Assembly (NCBI RefSeq): GCF_902167635.1
Contig: NZ_CABHMS010000004.1
Location: forward strand, 310,001-374,000
Source of the DNA: Chitinophaga vietnamensis
GTDB lineage: Bacteria; Bacteroidota; Bacteroidia; Chitinophagales; Chitinophagaceae
Length of the DNA: 64,000 bases
Direction of reading: 5' to 3'
The notes under the pieces are model-generated. The model was not told where the DNA came from. It saw only the letters and a list, made by a program, of their open reading frames with translations, and searched no databases. This document shows, in pieces, positions 33,756 through 42,119 of the stretch. Both the position numbers and the translations under genes were made by a program. The number at the start of each line of letters is the position of its first letter. Position 1 is the first letter of the stretch.

Positions 33756-34044
33756 GCTTAGGAGTTTTTAAGGTTAGGAATTAATTACAGGTGCAAAGTA
33801 ATGTCGTGTTATGCGCGCCACATACGGGAATTTCCCCGGTATCTCACCGTCTTTTTCCCCTTGTATTTCCCTGCTTCGTATAGGAATTTTACAGCAACAA
33901 ATACAACTGTACAGCATTGTTTAAAAGTATCGTGCTCCCGGTTATCCTGTGAGTACAGCTTTTCGAGGTAACTAAATTTACGAAATCCCTGGATATGAAA
34001 GTAAATGGAGCAGCACTTATTTATCTCATCCCAAATATTGTTAT
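33756..34044. promoter_or_regulatory. Divergent intergenic region
   Basis: These 289 bases separate two divergent genes of unknown function. The sequence is AT-rich near both starts, but I see no exact -7 box at a convincing distance, no ORF with support and no strong hairpin. It presumably carries promoters for both directions. Confidence 0.3.
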
Positions 34045-35577
34045 ATGAAACACTTCATCTTTTTCCTTCTCTTATGTAGTTGGTGTGCGCAACTGTTGGC
34101 GCAGCAGCGGGAGTACAAACTCAATCCATTCAGGCTCGATAATACTATCCGGAGAGCGAAATTCGACTCTTCTGTCAAAATACTTGTCTCTAATGTGAAT
34201 ACATTTGTAATGATTGGCGGGGCTGCCGTTTCAAAGAAAGACCTGGGACTGGATACCGCCATCAACCTTACTGGTATTTTTTCTGGCGACCTGCCGGGGA
34301 TATCAGGCATTCTCGCTGGAATGAAGGAGGGTAATGGCGAGGAAGGAACTGTGCTTGATAAAAAAAAGGCAGTCCGTCACTTCAGAGAAATTGTTACTGG
34401 AAGAAGGGCTAATAAAGTCGTTGCTGTCGCAGCACACGAAAAAGCTATCAGAAGAGCTGATAGTTTGCATGAAGCACTGACCAGGCATTGCAATGATTTT
34501 TTTGAGGCATTTAGAGCCATCCGTCGTTATGTGTCTGCTGAAGATTATATTGATACCTTGCTACTACCACCTTTTATTGAAGACACACTTGTATTCAAGT
34601 CGAATTTGCAGCATTATATGTGTAATTCTGTCAACGCCGGAGATACGAATATTAACCGGATAAGGATGGAGGTCGAGGAGGAGATGAATAATCTTGCTTC
34701 CGCTTATGTTAAGGCCAAGGGCGTGTACAGGCTCCTGAACGTGCCAGCAACGATCGAAGAAAAAGCAGCGGTGAAAGTAAAGATCACCGCCCCAGCTGAA
34801 GGATTCACTGTAAGAGTAGAAAAAGATAAAAGCGCAGCCATTGATAATAAACAATCCTTCAGTAAGGATTTTGATCTGCTGACAAAAAAATTTGAGCAGA
34901 TTGATAGCAAACGTATTGATATCATTGCAAAGGCTAACCGGGGAGTAGATCTCTACTATCGCGTTATGAACGCAACATTTACGGTAGTGGCGTGTACGGT
35001 AACGCTCGATAGTGATCTTGTTACAGTAAGAGCTCAACTAAAAGACCGTGCCGGAAAGCTCATTAAAGAATTTGATCCTATTATCTTCCGAACAGATGGT
35101 GGCTGGAAAATAGACATGAGCACCGGCTACCTTCTGAGCTTCCGTGGCGATGAAAACTATACTTATGTATATGATGGTAAGGGCGTTACCGGTGTGCAGA
35201 AAAACCGTGGCGATATGCTCAAACATGCTGTAGGCCTGATGTTTCATGCTTATCAAAGGAAAGCAAAAGGCTTGACTTACGGTGGTTCTGTTGGTATCAG
35301 CGCCCCAACGGATGGGCAATCTATCGGTTTTTATTTTGGCGCAAGTCTCTTCATGATGGCGCGGAACCGCCTTGTACTTACTGCCGGCTGTGCCTTCAAC
35401 CGCTTCAAATTACTCAATACCGCTAACCTTGAGTACGACAACGAAGCCAGTAATAAATCGCAAAAAGCAACCTACAAATTTACAAATGTAAACAACACCG
35501 AAATAAACTACGACCAGGTATACCGGCCGGCCTTCTTCATCGGCTTTACTTACAACATCTTCTCGCTGAAAAAATAA
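34045..35577 (+). CDS. Hypothetical secreted protein, possible C-terminal outer-membrane barrel
   Basis: The protein has 510 residues with a signal peptide cut after LLAQ (about residue 20). I do not recognise its family. Residues 25-330 are mostly helical and charged (RRADSLHEALTRHCNDFFEA, FDLLTKKFEQIDSKRIDIIA). From about residue 340 to the end, alternating strands such as YGGSVGISAPTDGQ, IGFYFGASLFMMA and RPAFFIGFTYNIFSL suggest a small outer-membrane barrel. The gene stands alone, divergent from the signalling operon, and is followed by a hairpin. Confidence 0.7.
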   Translation: MKHFIFFLLLCSWCAQLLAQQREYKLNPFRLDNTIRRAKFDSSVKILVSNVNTFVMIGGAAVSKKDLGLDTAINLTGIFSGDLPGISGILAGMKEGNGEEGTVLDKKKAVRHFREIVTGRRANKVVAVAAHEKAIRRADSLHEALTRHCNDFFEAFRAIRRYVSAEDYIDTLLLPPFIEDTLVFKSNLQHYMCNSVNAGDTNINRIRMEVEEEMNNLASAYVKAKGVYRLLNVPATIEEKAAVKVKITAPAEGFTVRVEKDKSAAIDNKQSFSKDFDLLTKKFEQIDSKRIDIIAKANRGVDLYYRVMNATFTVVACTVTLDSDLVTVRAQLKDRAGKLIKEFDPIIFRTDGGWKIDMSTGYLLSFRGDENYTYVYDGKGVTGVQKNRGDMLKHAVGLMFHAYQRKAKGLTYGGSVGISAPTDGQSIGFYFGASLFMMARNRLVLTAGCAFNRFKLLNTANLEYDNEASNKSQKATYKFTNVNNTEINYDQVYRPAFFIGFTYNIFSLKK

Positions 35578-35594
35578 CCCCAAATATACATGGA

Positions 35595-35621
35595 AGCCTC
35601 CCTCGCTAAAGCGGGGAGGCT
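35595..35621. terminator. Hairpin between convergent genes
   Basis: Arms AGCCTCCC (35595-35602) and GGGAGGCT (35614-35621) pair perfectly, extended by CGCT/AGCG with one bulged T. No T-run follows on either side, so termination is plausible but not certain. It lies between the secreted-protein gene and the permease gene end. Confidence 0.55.
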
Positions 35622-35630
35622 CCTTGCTAT

Positions 35631-37112
35631 TTACGCTTGTTCTGCATTCCTCTTCTTAATTCCCAGAAAACAGACATACAAAAACAGTATCCAGCCAGGA
35701 ATCAATGCCACTGGCAGTTTCATGCCGGTGAGCCACATCAGGATGAGGATACCCACCAGGAATATCAGGCAGATATAATTTGATACCGGGTAGAGAAAAG
35801 ATGGAAACTTCGTTTTGATATCCGCTATCCTTTTATTTTGTTTGAACTTCAAATGCACCACACTAATCATCAGCCAGTTGATCATCAGGGAAGACACCAC
35901 CAGCGACATCAGCACTTCCAGCGCTTTCTCCGGTATCAGCTTGTTAACGATGATGCAGATCGCGGCGAATAAGCCTGATACGATGATGGCATTTACCGGC
36001 ACGTGATTGGTGTTGAGCTTCGACAGGAAAGCAGGCGCATTCCGTTGCCGCGAGAGGCCATACAACATCCTGCTGTTGCTGTACACGCAACTGTTGTAAA
36101 CCGACAGCGCCGCTGTTAGCACGATCAGGTTCAGCACATTGGCGATCAAACTGGTGAAATAAATGGTTTTACCAAAGAGATGGAACTGGAAGCCTTTCAG
36201 GCTTTCAAATACCATCACAAAAGGACTGCTGTTCGTAGTAATGCCTTTCCAGGGAGATAAAGAGAACAGGATGATCAAAGCGCCTACATAAAATATCAGG
36301 ATACGGTAGATCACCTGGTTAGTTGCTTTCGGAATGGTTTTATCAGGCCGGTCAGCTTCCGCAGCGGTGATGCCGATCAGTTCCAACCCGCCGAAAGAGA
36401 ACATGATCAGTGTGATAGCCGCAAACAGGCCCTGGTAGCCGCCTTTGCCATCAGAAGATAAGAGACCTTTCGGGAAGAAGCCGCCATCGTTCCAAAGGTT
36501 TTGTATGCTGGCTTGCGGTCCGCCGCTGCCACTGATCAACAGGTAGGTACCGAAGCCGATCATCGCCACGATTGCGATCACTTTGATGATCGAGAACCAG
36601 AACTCCGCTTCGCCGTAAACCTTTACAGAGCTGAGGTTCAGCGCATTGATCGCTACAAAGAAGAACAGGCTCGATGCCCATAAAGGTATGCCAGGCGCCC
36701 AGAAATGTACATAGATGCCGATGGCTGTAAGCTCCGACATGCTCACCAGGATATACAATATCCAATAGTTCCAGCCAGAGGCAAAGCCGGCAAAGGTGCC
36801 CCAGTATTTATAGGCAAAGTGGCTGAAACTGCCGGATACCGGCTCTTCTACCACCATTTCGCCCAGCTGCCGCATAATAAAAAATGCGATTACGCCTGCC
36901 AATGCATATCCTAAAATAACAGAAGGCCCCGCCAGTACGGCCGCAGACCCTATCCCCAGGAACAGCCCGGTGCCAATGGCGCCTCCCAGCGCTATCAGCT
37001 GTATATGCCTGTTCTGTAAGCCCCTCTTGAGCTTTTGAGATTCCGGTTGTACGTGTGTTGTTGATTCCAATGTGATGTATATAGATATGCTTGCAAGATG
37101 AGGTAATTTCAT
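35631..37112 (-). CDS. Amino-acid permease of the APC superfamily (AAT type)
   Basis: The protein has 493 residues with twelve predicted membrane helices. It opens with KLKRGLQNRHIQLIALGGAI and GTGLFLGIGSAAVLAGPS, the helix-1 signature of the AAT family (AroP, GabP and relatives), and contains FSFGGLELIGITAAEADRPD, another family block. It should import an amino acid with protons; the substrate cannot be deduced. The ATG at 37112 is chosen over a TTG one codon earlier. It is divergent from marR; a candidate MarR operator lies 32 bases upstream of its start, so MarR control is possible. Confidence 0.9.
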   Translation of the reverse strand: MKLPHLASISIYITLESTTHVQPESQKLKRGLQNRHIQLIALGGAIGTGLFLGIGSAAVLAGPSVILGYALAGVIAFFIMRQLGEMVVEEPVSGSFSHFAYKYWGTFAGFASGWNYWILYILVSMSELTAIGIYVHFWAPGIPLWASSLFFFVAINALNLSSVKVYGEAEFWFSIIKVIAIVAMIGFGTYLLISGSGGPQASIQNLWNDGGFFPKGLLSSDGKGGYQGLFAAITLIMFSFGGLELIGITAAEADRPDKTIPKATNQVIYRILIFYVGALIILFSLSPWKGITTNSSPFVMVFESLKGFQFHLFGKTIYFTSLIANVLNLIVLTAALSVYNSCVYSNSRMLYGLSRQRNAPAFLSKLNTNHVPVNAIIVSGLFAAICIIVNKLIPEKALEVLMSLVVSSLMINWLMISVVHLKFKQNKRIADIKTKFPSFLYPVSNYICLIFLVGILILMWLTGMKLPVALIPGWILFLYVCFLGIKKRNAEQA

Positions 37113-37143
37113 CAAAAAGCATAAACTAATTGCGAAAAAAAAC

Positions 37144-37155
37144 TTAGGTGACTAA
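37144..37155. promoter_or_regulatory. Candidate MarR operator, copy 1
   Basis: TTAGGTGACTAA is a palindrome of half-sites TTAG and CTAA. It lies just upstream of the TATATTTG box of marR and also in front of the divergent permease gene. A near-identical copy (TTAGCCGACTAA) sits before the FMN reductase gene at 37627. Confidence 0.6.
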
Positions 37156-37166
37156 ATATATTTTCC

Positions 37167-37174
37167 TATATTTG
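37167..37174 (+). promoter_or_regulatory. Candidate -7 box (TATATTTG) of marR
   Basis: TATATTTG fits TAnnTTTG and ends four bases before the marR ATG at 37179, implying a leaderless or nearly leaderless transcript. The TTAG palindrome at 37144 covers the expected -33 region, fitting autorepression. Confidence 0.5.
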
Positions 37175-37178
37175 GAGC

Positions 37179-37607
37179 ATGAAAAAACACTTGCCGAAGC
37201 ATGCCATCGGCCGGCTGTTTATAGAGATCAGCAAATCACGCCGCAACAAGACCAACGCGTTGTTGTCGGATGTGGGCATTCATGCCGGGCAGGATATTCT
37301 CCTGTATTATCTGCACCTGGAAGACGGGCAGCTCGTATCCTCATTGGTAGATAAGCTGTGCATCCAGCATGGCACCATTTCAAATATGATTGACCGCATG
37401 GTGGCAAATGAACTGATCTCCAAAGAGAAAGATACAAAAGATAAAAGAGCCTCCCGCATTTATCTCACCGAAAAAGGGAAACGGGCATATAAACAGATCA
37501 TGAAAGTGTGGAATACCATGGAAGCACTGACCACCCAAGGTTTTACAGAAAAAGAAACAGCCGAACTTTCCCGGCTGCTGGAAAAAGTATACAATAATCT
37601 GGTATAA
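37179..37607 (+). CDS. MarR-family transcriptional regulator
   Basis: This 142-residue regulator has the winged helix-turn-helix of MarR: LVSSLVDKLCIQHGTISNMI for the recognition region and KDTKDKRASRIYLTEKGKRA for the wing. The N- and C-terminal helices for dimerisation are present. MarR proteins usually repress their own and neighbouring genes and release DNA on binding a phenolic or oxidising ligand. Paired TTAG-N4-CTAA palindromes before marR and before the downstream FMN reductase gene (36 bases after marR) support this model here. Confidence 0.9.
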   Translation: MKKHLPKHAIGRLFIEISKSRRNKTNALLSDVGIHAGQDILLYYLHLEDGQLVSSLVDKLCIQHGTISNMIDRMVANELISKEKDTKDKRASRIYLTEKGKRAYKQIMKVWNTMEALTTQGFTEKETAELSRLLEKVYNNLV

Positions 37608-37626
37608 AATTTTTTTAATCAAATAC

Positions 37627-37638
37627 TTAGCCGACTAA
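37627..37638. promoter_or_regulatory. Candidate MarR operator, copy 2
   Basis: TTAGCCGACTAA differs at two of the four spacer bases from the site at 37144 and shares the preceding AC. It lies six bases before the ATG of the FMN reductase, where a bound repressor would block expression. Confidence 0.6.
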
Positions 37639-37643
37639 CTAAT

Positions 37644-38201
37644 ATGAGCATACTTTTGTTAGCTGGAAGCAATAGCCAGCAATCGATCAATCAAAGCCTG
37701 GCGGCCACGGTCGCAGGCATGTTGCCAGCAATGGAACATACTTTGCTGAGCCTGCGCGATTTTCCATTGCCGATGTATTCTCCGGATGAAGAAAAGGAGC
37801 AGGGCATACCGGAAAACGTTTTTCGCCTGAAAGAAATCCTCGACAGCGCCAGCGGCCTGGTAGTGGCCGTACCGGAGCACAACGGATCGGTGCCGGCATT
37901 TTTTAAAAATACGCTCGACTGGATATCACGCGCGGCACGCAATTACCGGATACTCAGCAACAAGCCGGTACTGCTGCTATCAGCCTCGCCAGGCGGCGGT
38001 GGTACTATCGCCATCACGCATGCAGAAGTGATCCTGCAACGACTGGGCGCAACCATCACCGGGAAATTTACTGTCAGCTATTTCTTTCAACATGCTGAGA
38101 TACATCAATCTGCAGCCGTATTTAAAGAACCTGCTTTGCAGGAGCAGCTGGCGGCGGCCGTCGCGCAATTTGTAGATCATCTGAAAATGAAAACAGCCTG
38201 A
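37644..38201 (+). CDS. NADPH-dependent FMN reductase family oxidoreductase
   Basis: This 185-residue flavodoxin-like protein has the FMN phosphate loop GSNSQQSINQSLA at the N-terminus and the family block VPEHNGSVPAFFKNTLDWIS (about 75-94). Such enzymes reduce flavins, azo dyes, quinones or chromate with NAD(P)H. Its place after marR with a shared operator suggests induction by a quinone-like or electrophilic compound. The start ATG lies six bases after the candidate operator. Confidence 0.88.
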   Translation: MSILLLAGSNSQQSINQSLAATVAGMLPAMEHTLLSLRDFPLPMYSPDEEKEQGIPENVFRLKEILDSASGLVVAVPEHNGSVPAFFKNTLDWISRAARNYRILSNKPVLLLSASPGGGGTIAITHAEVILQRLGATITGKFTVSYFFQHAEIHQSAAVFKEPALQEQLAAAVAQFVDHLKMKTA

Positions 38202-38306
38202 TAAAACTGGTACGGCGTAGCAGGCTGCCAACTACGTAGTGGCGTTCAGGTAAACTTTTTGACGTGATCGGATGTTTATCATTCATCACCCAAAAAAAAT
38301 TACATT

Positions 38307-38933
38307 ATGAAAGTTTCACCGCTATTGCTATTAGCCGCCATGCTGTTGGCCGCCTGCTCCTCTACCAGCCTTATCTCTACCTGGAAAGAACCGGGCCTGC
38401 CGCCACAAAAATTCAGTAAGGTACTCGTGCTTGGGATGGCCGGTGCGAAAGACAGGGAGATCAGGGAAAGCCTTGAAAACGCTATGTCGCAACAGCTGAC
38501 TGCCAGCGGCATCCAGGCCGCCACAGCTACTGCTACCTTTGGCCCGAAAGCATTTGAAGGCCTTTCCGAAACGGAAGCCGTGAGCCAGGTGAGCGATAAA
38601 GGTTTTGATGGCGTGATGATCCTCTCCATGCTCGACAAAAACAAAGAAAAATATTATTCACCCGGCCGTATGTCTTACACGCCGTTTGCCGTGATCCGCA
38701 GCCACTGGTATCCTTACTACCGTGTGATCTACGACCGTACTTATACTCCCGGCTATTACAGCACTTCCGTAGATTATACATTGGAAGCGAACCTGTATTC
38801 CGTAAAAGGGCAAACGCTGGATTACTCTGCACAGGGCAAAACCTTTGATCCCAGTAATGCCTCGGCGCTGGCCACCAGCTTCAGTAAAGCGGTAGTGGCA
38901 GATATGCAGAAGCAGGGAGTAGTAGCGAAATAG
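38307..38933 (+). CDS. Hypothetical lipoprotein
   Basis: This 208-residue lipoprotein (lipobox MLLAAC, Cys17) starts its mature part with SSTSLISTWKEPGLPPQKF, then FSKVLVLGMAGAKDREIRES and alternates strands and helices (DGVMILSMLDKNKEKY, YRVIYDRTYTPGYYSTSV). The STW...F.KVLV opening resembles DUF4136-like lipoproteins, but I am not sure of the family. It is a single gene, convergent with dnaE2, only one base separating the two ends. Confidence 0.7.
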   Translation: MKVSPLLLLAAMLLAACSSTSLISTWKEPGLPPQKFSKVLVLGMAGAKDREIRESLENAMSQQLTASGIQAATATATFGPKAFEGLSETEAVSQVSDKGFDGVMILSMLDKNKEKYYSPGRMSYTPFAVIRSHWYPYYRVIYDRTYTPGYYSTSVDYTLEANLYSVKGQTLDYSAQGKTFDPSNASALATSFSKAVVADMQKQGVVAK

Positions 38934-38934
38934 G

Positions 38935-41900
38935 CTACTTAAAATTCCTTCCCTCGTGAAAAATCCTGCCTTGTCCCGGCACATTGTTCTCATCCGCTTC
39001 CACAGCCTTTTTCGCAGGAAGCAGGTGGCGCAGCAGCTTTGAGAAGTTATAACAATGCTCTACCACTACGTGTATCACTTCTCCTTCGCGTTGCAATTTG
39101 CCTTCTACCATGAGTAGCTTTGATTGCACGATCTCTTTGTGAAAAAGGTCGAAGAGTTGCTTGAAAACAACCAGGTTACTGCATCCTGTTTCATCTTCGA
39201 TGGTAATAAAACAGATACCGCTGGCGGTGCCGGGCCTTTGCCGTACCAATACGAGGCCGGCCACTCTTACAAAATCGCCATCATTCATTTGTTCCAGTTC
39301 CTGGGTAGTGCGCACCTGCAACCGTTGCAGCTGATCGCGTACAAAGCTGACGGGGTGCGCCTTCAGGGAGAGGGAGGTGGTGCTGTAATCCTGGATCACA
39401 TGTTCTGATTCCATCATCTCGGGCAGCTGGATGGCCGGCTCGGCGGCACTTTCAGAGGCTTGCCCGGTGAACATACCAGTGGGACGGTCATGTAGTGCCG
39501 ATACTTCCCAGAGTGCGCGGCGGCGGTCGAGCCCCATGGACCGGAAAGCATCTGCGTCGGCGAGTTTTTCCATCGCCGTTTGCGGTACGCCGGCATCGCG
39601 GAGTGCATGAACAGTGGCATAGTGCGCCTGCCTGGCGTGGATAAGCGGCAGTATATCATCCTCCTTCAAACCCTTCACCTGCCTGAATCCCAGGCGTAGT
39701 GCATGTTGCGTTTCATCGATCTTTTCCAGGGTATTATCCCAACAGGAATGATTCACATCTACCGGCCTTACAGTTACCTGGTGTTTACGCGCATCGATCA
39801 CGATCTGTGCGGGTTGATAAAATCCCATGGGCATACTGTTCAATAAGGCACAGGCAAAAACATCGGGGTAGTGGCATTTGATCCAGGAAGAGATGTATAC
39901 CAGTACGGCAAAGCTGGCGGCATGCGATTCCGGGAAACCATAGCTGCCAAAGCCTTCCAGCTGTTTGAAGATGCGCTTTGCATACGCCTCTTCATAGCCT
40001 TTTGCTACCATGCCATCGATGAGCTTTTTCTCAAAACGGCTCACCTGGCCGCCGCTTTTGAAAGTAGCCATACTGCGGCGAAGCGCATCTGCTTCAGTGG
40101 GCGTGAAGCCTGCGCCTACAATAGCGATCTTCATCGCTTGCTCCTGAAAGAGCGGCACGCCCAGGGTTTTCTTCAATATTTCTCTCAACTCCTCGGAAGG
40201 GTATTCTACTTTTTCTTCCTCTTTGCGTCTACGCAAATAAGGATGCACCATCCCGCCCTGAATAGGCCCGGGCCTTACAATTGCCACTTCTATCACAAGA
40301 TCATAAAAGTCCTTGGGCCTCAACCGCGGCAGCATGGATTGTTGCGCCCTGCTTTCGATCTGGAAAACGCCGATCGTATCTGCATGGCTGATCATCTCAT
40401 ATACCGCCGGATCATCTTGCGGCACATTCGCCAGCGTGTATTCCTTACCGTAGTGATCTTTCAGGAGGTCAAACGCTTTGCGGATGCAGGTGAGCATGCC
40501 CAGTGCCAATACATCTATCTTCAGGAATCCCAGCGCTTCGATATCATCTTTGTTCCACTCGATGTTGGTACGGTCTTCCATGCGTGCATTGAGTATCGGG
40601 CAGAGGTCCGTGAGCTTGCCCTGTGTGATCACGAAGCCGCCGGTATGCTGCCCCAGCTGCCTCGGAAAGGAGATCAGTTGCTCCGTTAGCTCCAGCACTT
40701 TGCGCAGGTGCGGATCATCAGGACTGAAACCCTGATGGGAAACATGCCGGCCATCAAACCACTCATCTGTAAATTCCCAGATGGAATCAGACAGCCGGCC
40801 AACCATATCTACAGAGAGGCCCATGGCCTTTCCTACATCACGGATGGCGCCCTTATGCCGCTGTTGCGTAACGGTAGCCACGATCGCCGCACGGTCCCGC
40901 CCATATTTATCATAGATGTATTGTATCACTTCTTCCCGTCTTTCATGTTCAAAATCCACATCAATATCAGGTGGTTCATTACGGGCAGAAGAGAGAAAGC
41001 GTTCAAAGAGCAGATCGAACTTGGTGGGATTTACTGCGGTGATGCCCAGGCAGAAACAGACCACCGAATTAGCCGCAGACCCGCGCCCCTGGCAGAGTAT
41101 ACGCTGCGACCTCGCAAAGCGCACAATATCATGTACCGTGAGAAAATAGGATGCATAATTCATTTCTTCTATGAACTTCAATTCATAGTTGATGTCTGTT
41201 GTGATCTTCTCCGGTATCTCCTCACCGAAATGCTCTCTCGCGCCGAGCCAGGTGAGGTGGGTCAGCTCTTCCTGCGGCGTGCGCCCTTCGCTGGTCAGCT
41301 CTTCCGGATAAACGTATTGGAGCGAATCCAGCGAAAACTGACATGCTTCAGCTATCTCCTGCGTGCGGCGGATCGCATCGGGATACTGGCGGAAGAGGCG
41401 TTCCATTTCTTTAGGATCTTTAAGATATCTTTCCGCATTTTCGTATAGGCGGTAGCCTGCGGTATAGATGGTGCATTTCTCCCGGATGCAGGTGAGCACA
41501 TCCTGCAACTGCCTGCGTTCCGGTATATGATAGTGCACGTCGTTGGTGGCCACCAGCGGGATGTTCAGCCTGTTGCCTAATTGTGACAAACGGAACATCT
41601 TTTTGAAATCATCGCCCTGGTATCCTCTTGTTACGGCGAGATAAAGTTGTGATCCCAAGGCCTCTTTATATTCGGCTATCACTTGCTTGAAAGTATCGTC
41701 GTAATCGAACTGGCTGTTCAGCGAGGCGGGCGGGATGGCGATGAACAGCAGCCCCTTTGCATGTTCGTATACATCTGTTTTATAAAGATGGCATTGCCCC
41801 TTTTTCGTGCGCAGGTTTCCCTTTGTGAGGAGCGCAGATAACCTGCCATAGGCCTCCTGGCAGGTAGGGTATGCGAGCATACTGGCGCCATCTACCAGGT

Positions 41901-42102
41901 CGAGACGGCATCCCGGGATGATGCGCATGTTTCTTTCTTTGGCAGCCACATGGCCTCTCACGATGCCGGCCACGCTGTTGCGGTCGGTGATCGCGATCTC
42001 CTTGTAACCGAAGCTGGCAGCCTGTTCTACCAGTTCGTCCGGATGGGAGGCGCCACGCAGGAAACTGAAGTTGGTGGTTACCTGTAGTTCTGTATAATGC
42101 AT
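38935..42102 (-). CDS. dnaE2: Error-prone DNA polymerase III alpha subunit
   Basis: The protein has 1055 residues, close to the usual DnaE2 size and shorter than DnaE1. An N-terminal PHP domain (HYTELQVTTNFSFLRGASHP) is followed by the polymerase core with catalytic acidic residues in PPDIDVDFEHERREEVIQYI and FLKIDVLALGMLTC, helix-hairpin-helix and an OB domain (FVRVAGLVLVRQRPGTASGI). It should extend past DNA lesions together with ImuA and ImuB. The ATG at 42102 is chosen because HYTELQ starts right after it; a longer frame would overlap imuB. The gap to imuB is 17 bases. Confidence 0.93.
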   Translation of the reverse strand: MHYTELQVTTNFSFLRGASHPDELVEQAASFGYKEIAITDRNSVAGIVRGHVAAKERNMRIIPGCRLDLVDGASMLAYPTCQEAYGRLSALLTKGNLRTKKGQCHLYKTDVYEHAKGLLFIAIPPASLNSQFDYDDTFKQVIAEYKEALGSQLYLAVTRGYQGDDFKKMFRLSQLGNRLNIPLVATNDVHYHIPERRQLQDVLTCIREKCTIYTAGYRLYENAERYLKDPKEMERLFRQYPDAIRRTQEIAEACQFSLDSLQYVYPEELTSEGRTPQEELTHLTWLGAREHFGEEIPEKITTDINYELKFIEEMNYASYFLTVHDIVRFARSQRILCQGRGSAANSVVCFCLGITAVNPTKFDLLFERFLSSARNEPPDIDVDFEHERREEVIQYIYDKYGRDRAAIVATVTQQRHKGAIRDVGKAMGLSVDMVGRLSDSIWEFTDEWFDGRHVSHQGFSPDDPHLRKVLELTEQLISFPRQLGQHTGGFVITQGKLTDLCPILNARMEDRTNIEWNKDDIEALGFLKIDVLALGMLTCIRKAFDLLKDHYGKEYTLANVPQDDPAVYEMISHADTIGVFQIESRAQQSMLPRLRPKDFYDLVIEVAIVRPGPIQGGMVHPYLRRRKEEEKVEYPSEELREILKKTLGVPLFQEQAMKIAIVGAGFTPTEADALRRSMATFKSGGQVSRFEKKLIDGMVAKGYEEAYAKRIFKQLEGFGSYGFPESHAASFAVLVYISSWIKCHYPDVFACALLNSMPMGFYQPAQIVIDARKHQVTVRPVDVNHSCWDNTLEKIDETQHALRLGFRQVKGLKEDDILPLIHARQAHYATVHALRDAGVPQTAMEKLADADAFRSMGLDRRRALWEVSALHDRPTGMFTGQASESAAEPAIQLPEMMESEHVIQDYSTTSLSLKAHPVSFVRDQLQRLQVRTTQELEQMNDGDFVRVAGLVLVRQRPGTASGICFITIEDETGCSNLVVFKQLFDLFHKEIVQSKLLMVEGKLQREGEVIHVVVEHCYNFSKLLRHLLPAKKAVEADENNVPGQGRIFHEGRNFK

Positions 42103-42119
42103 ACTCGCCGTTTCAAACT

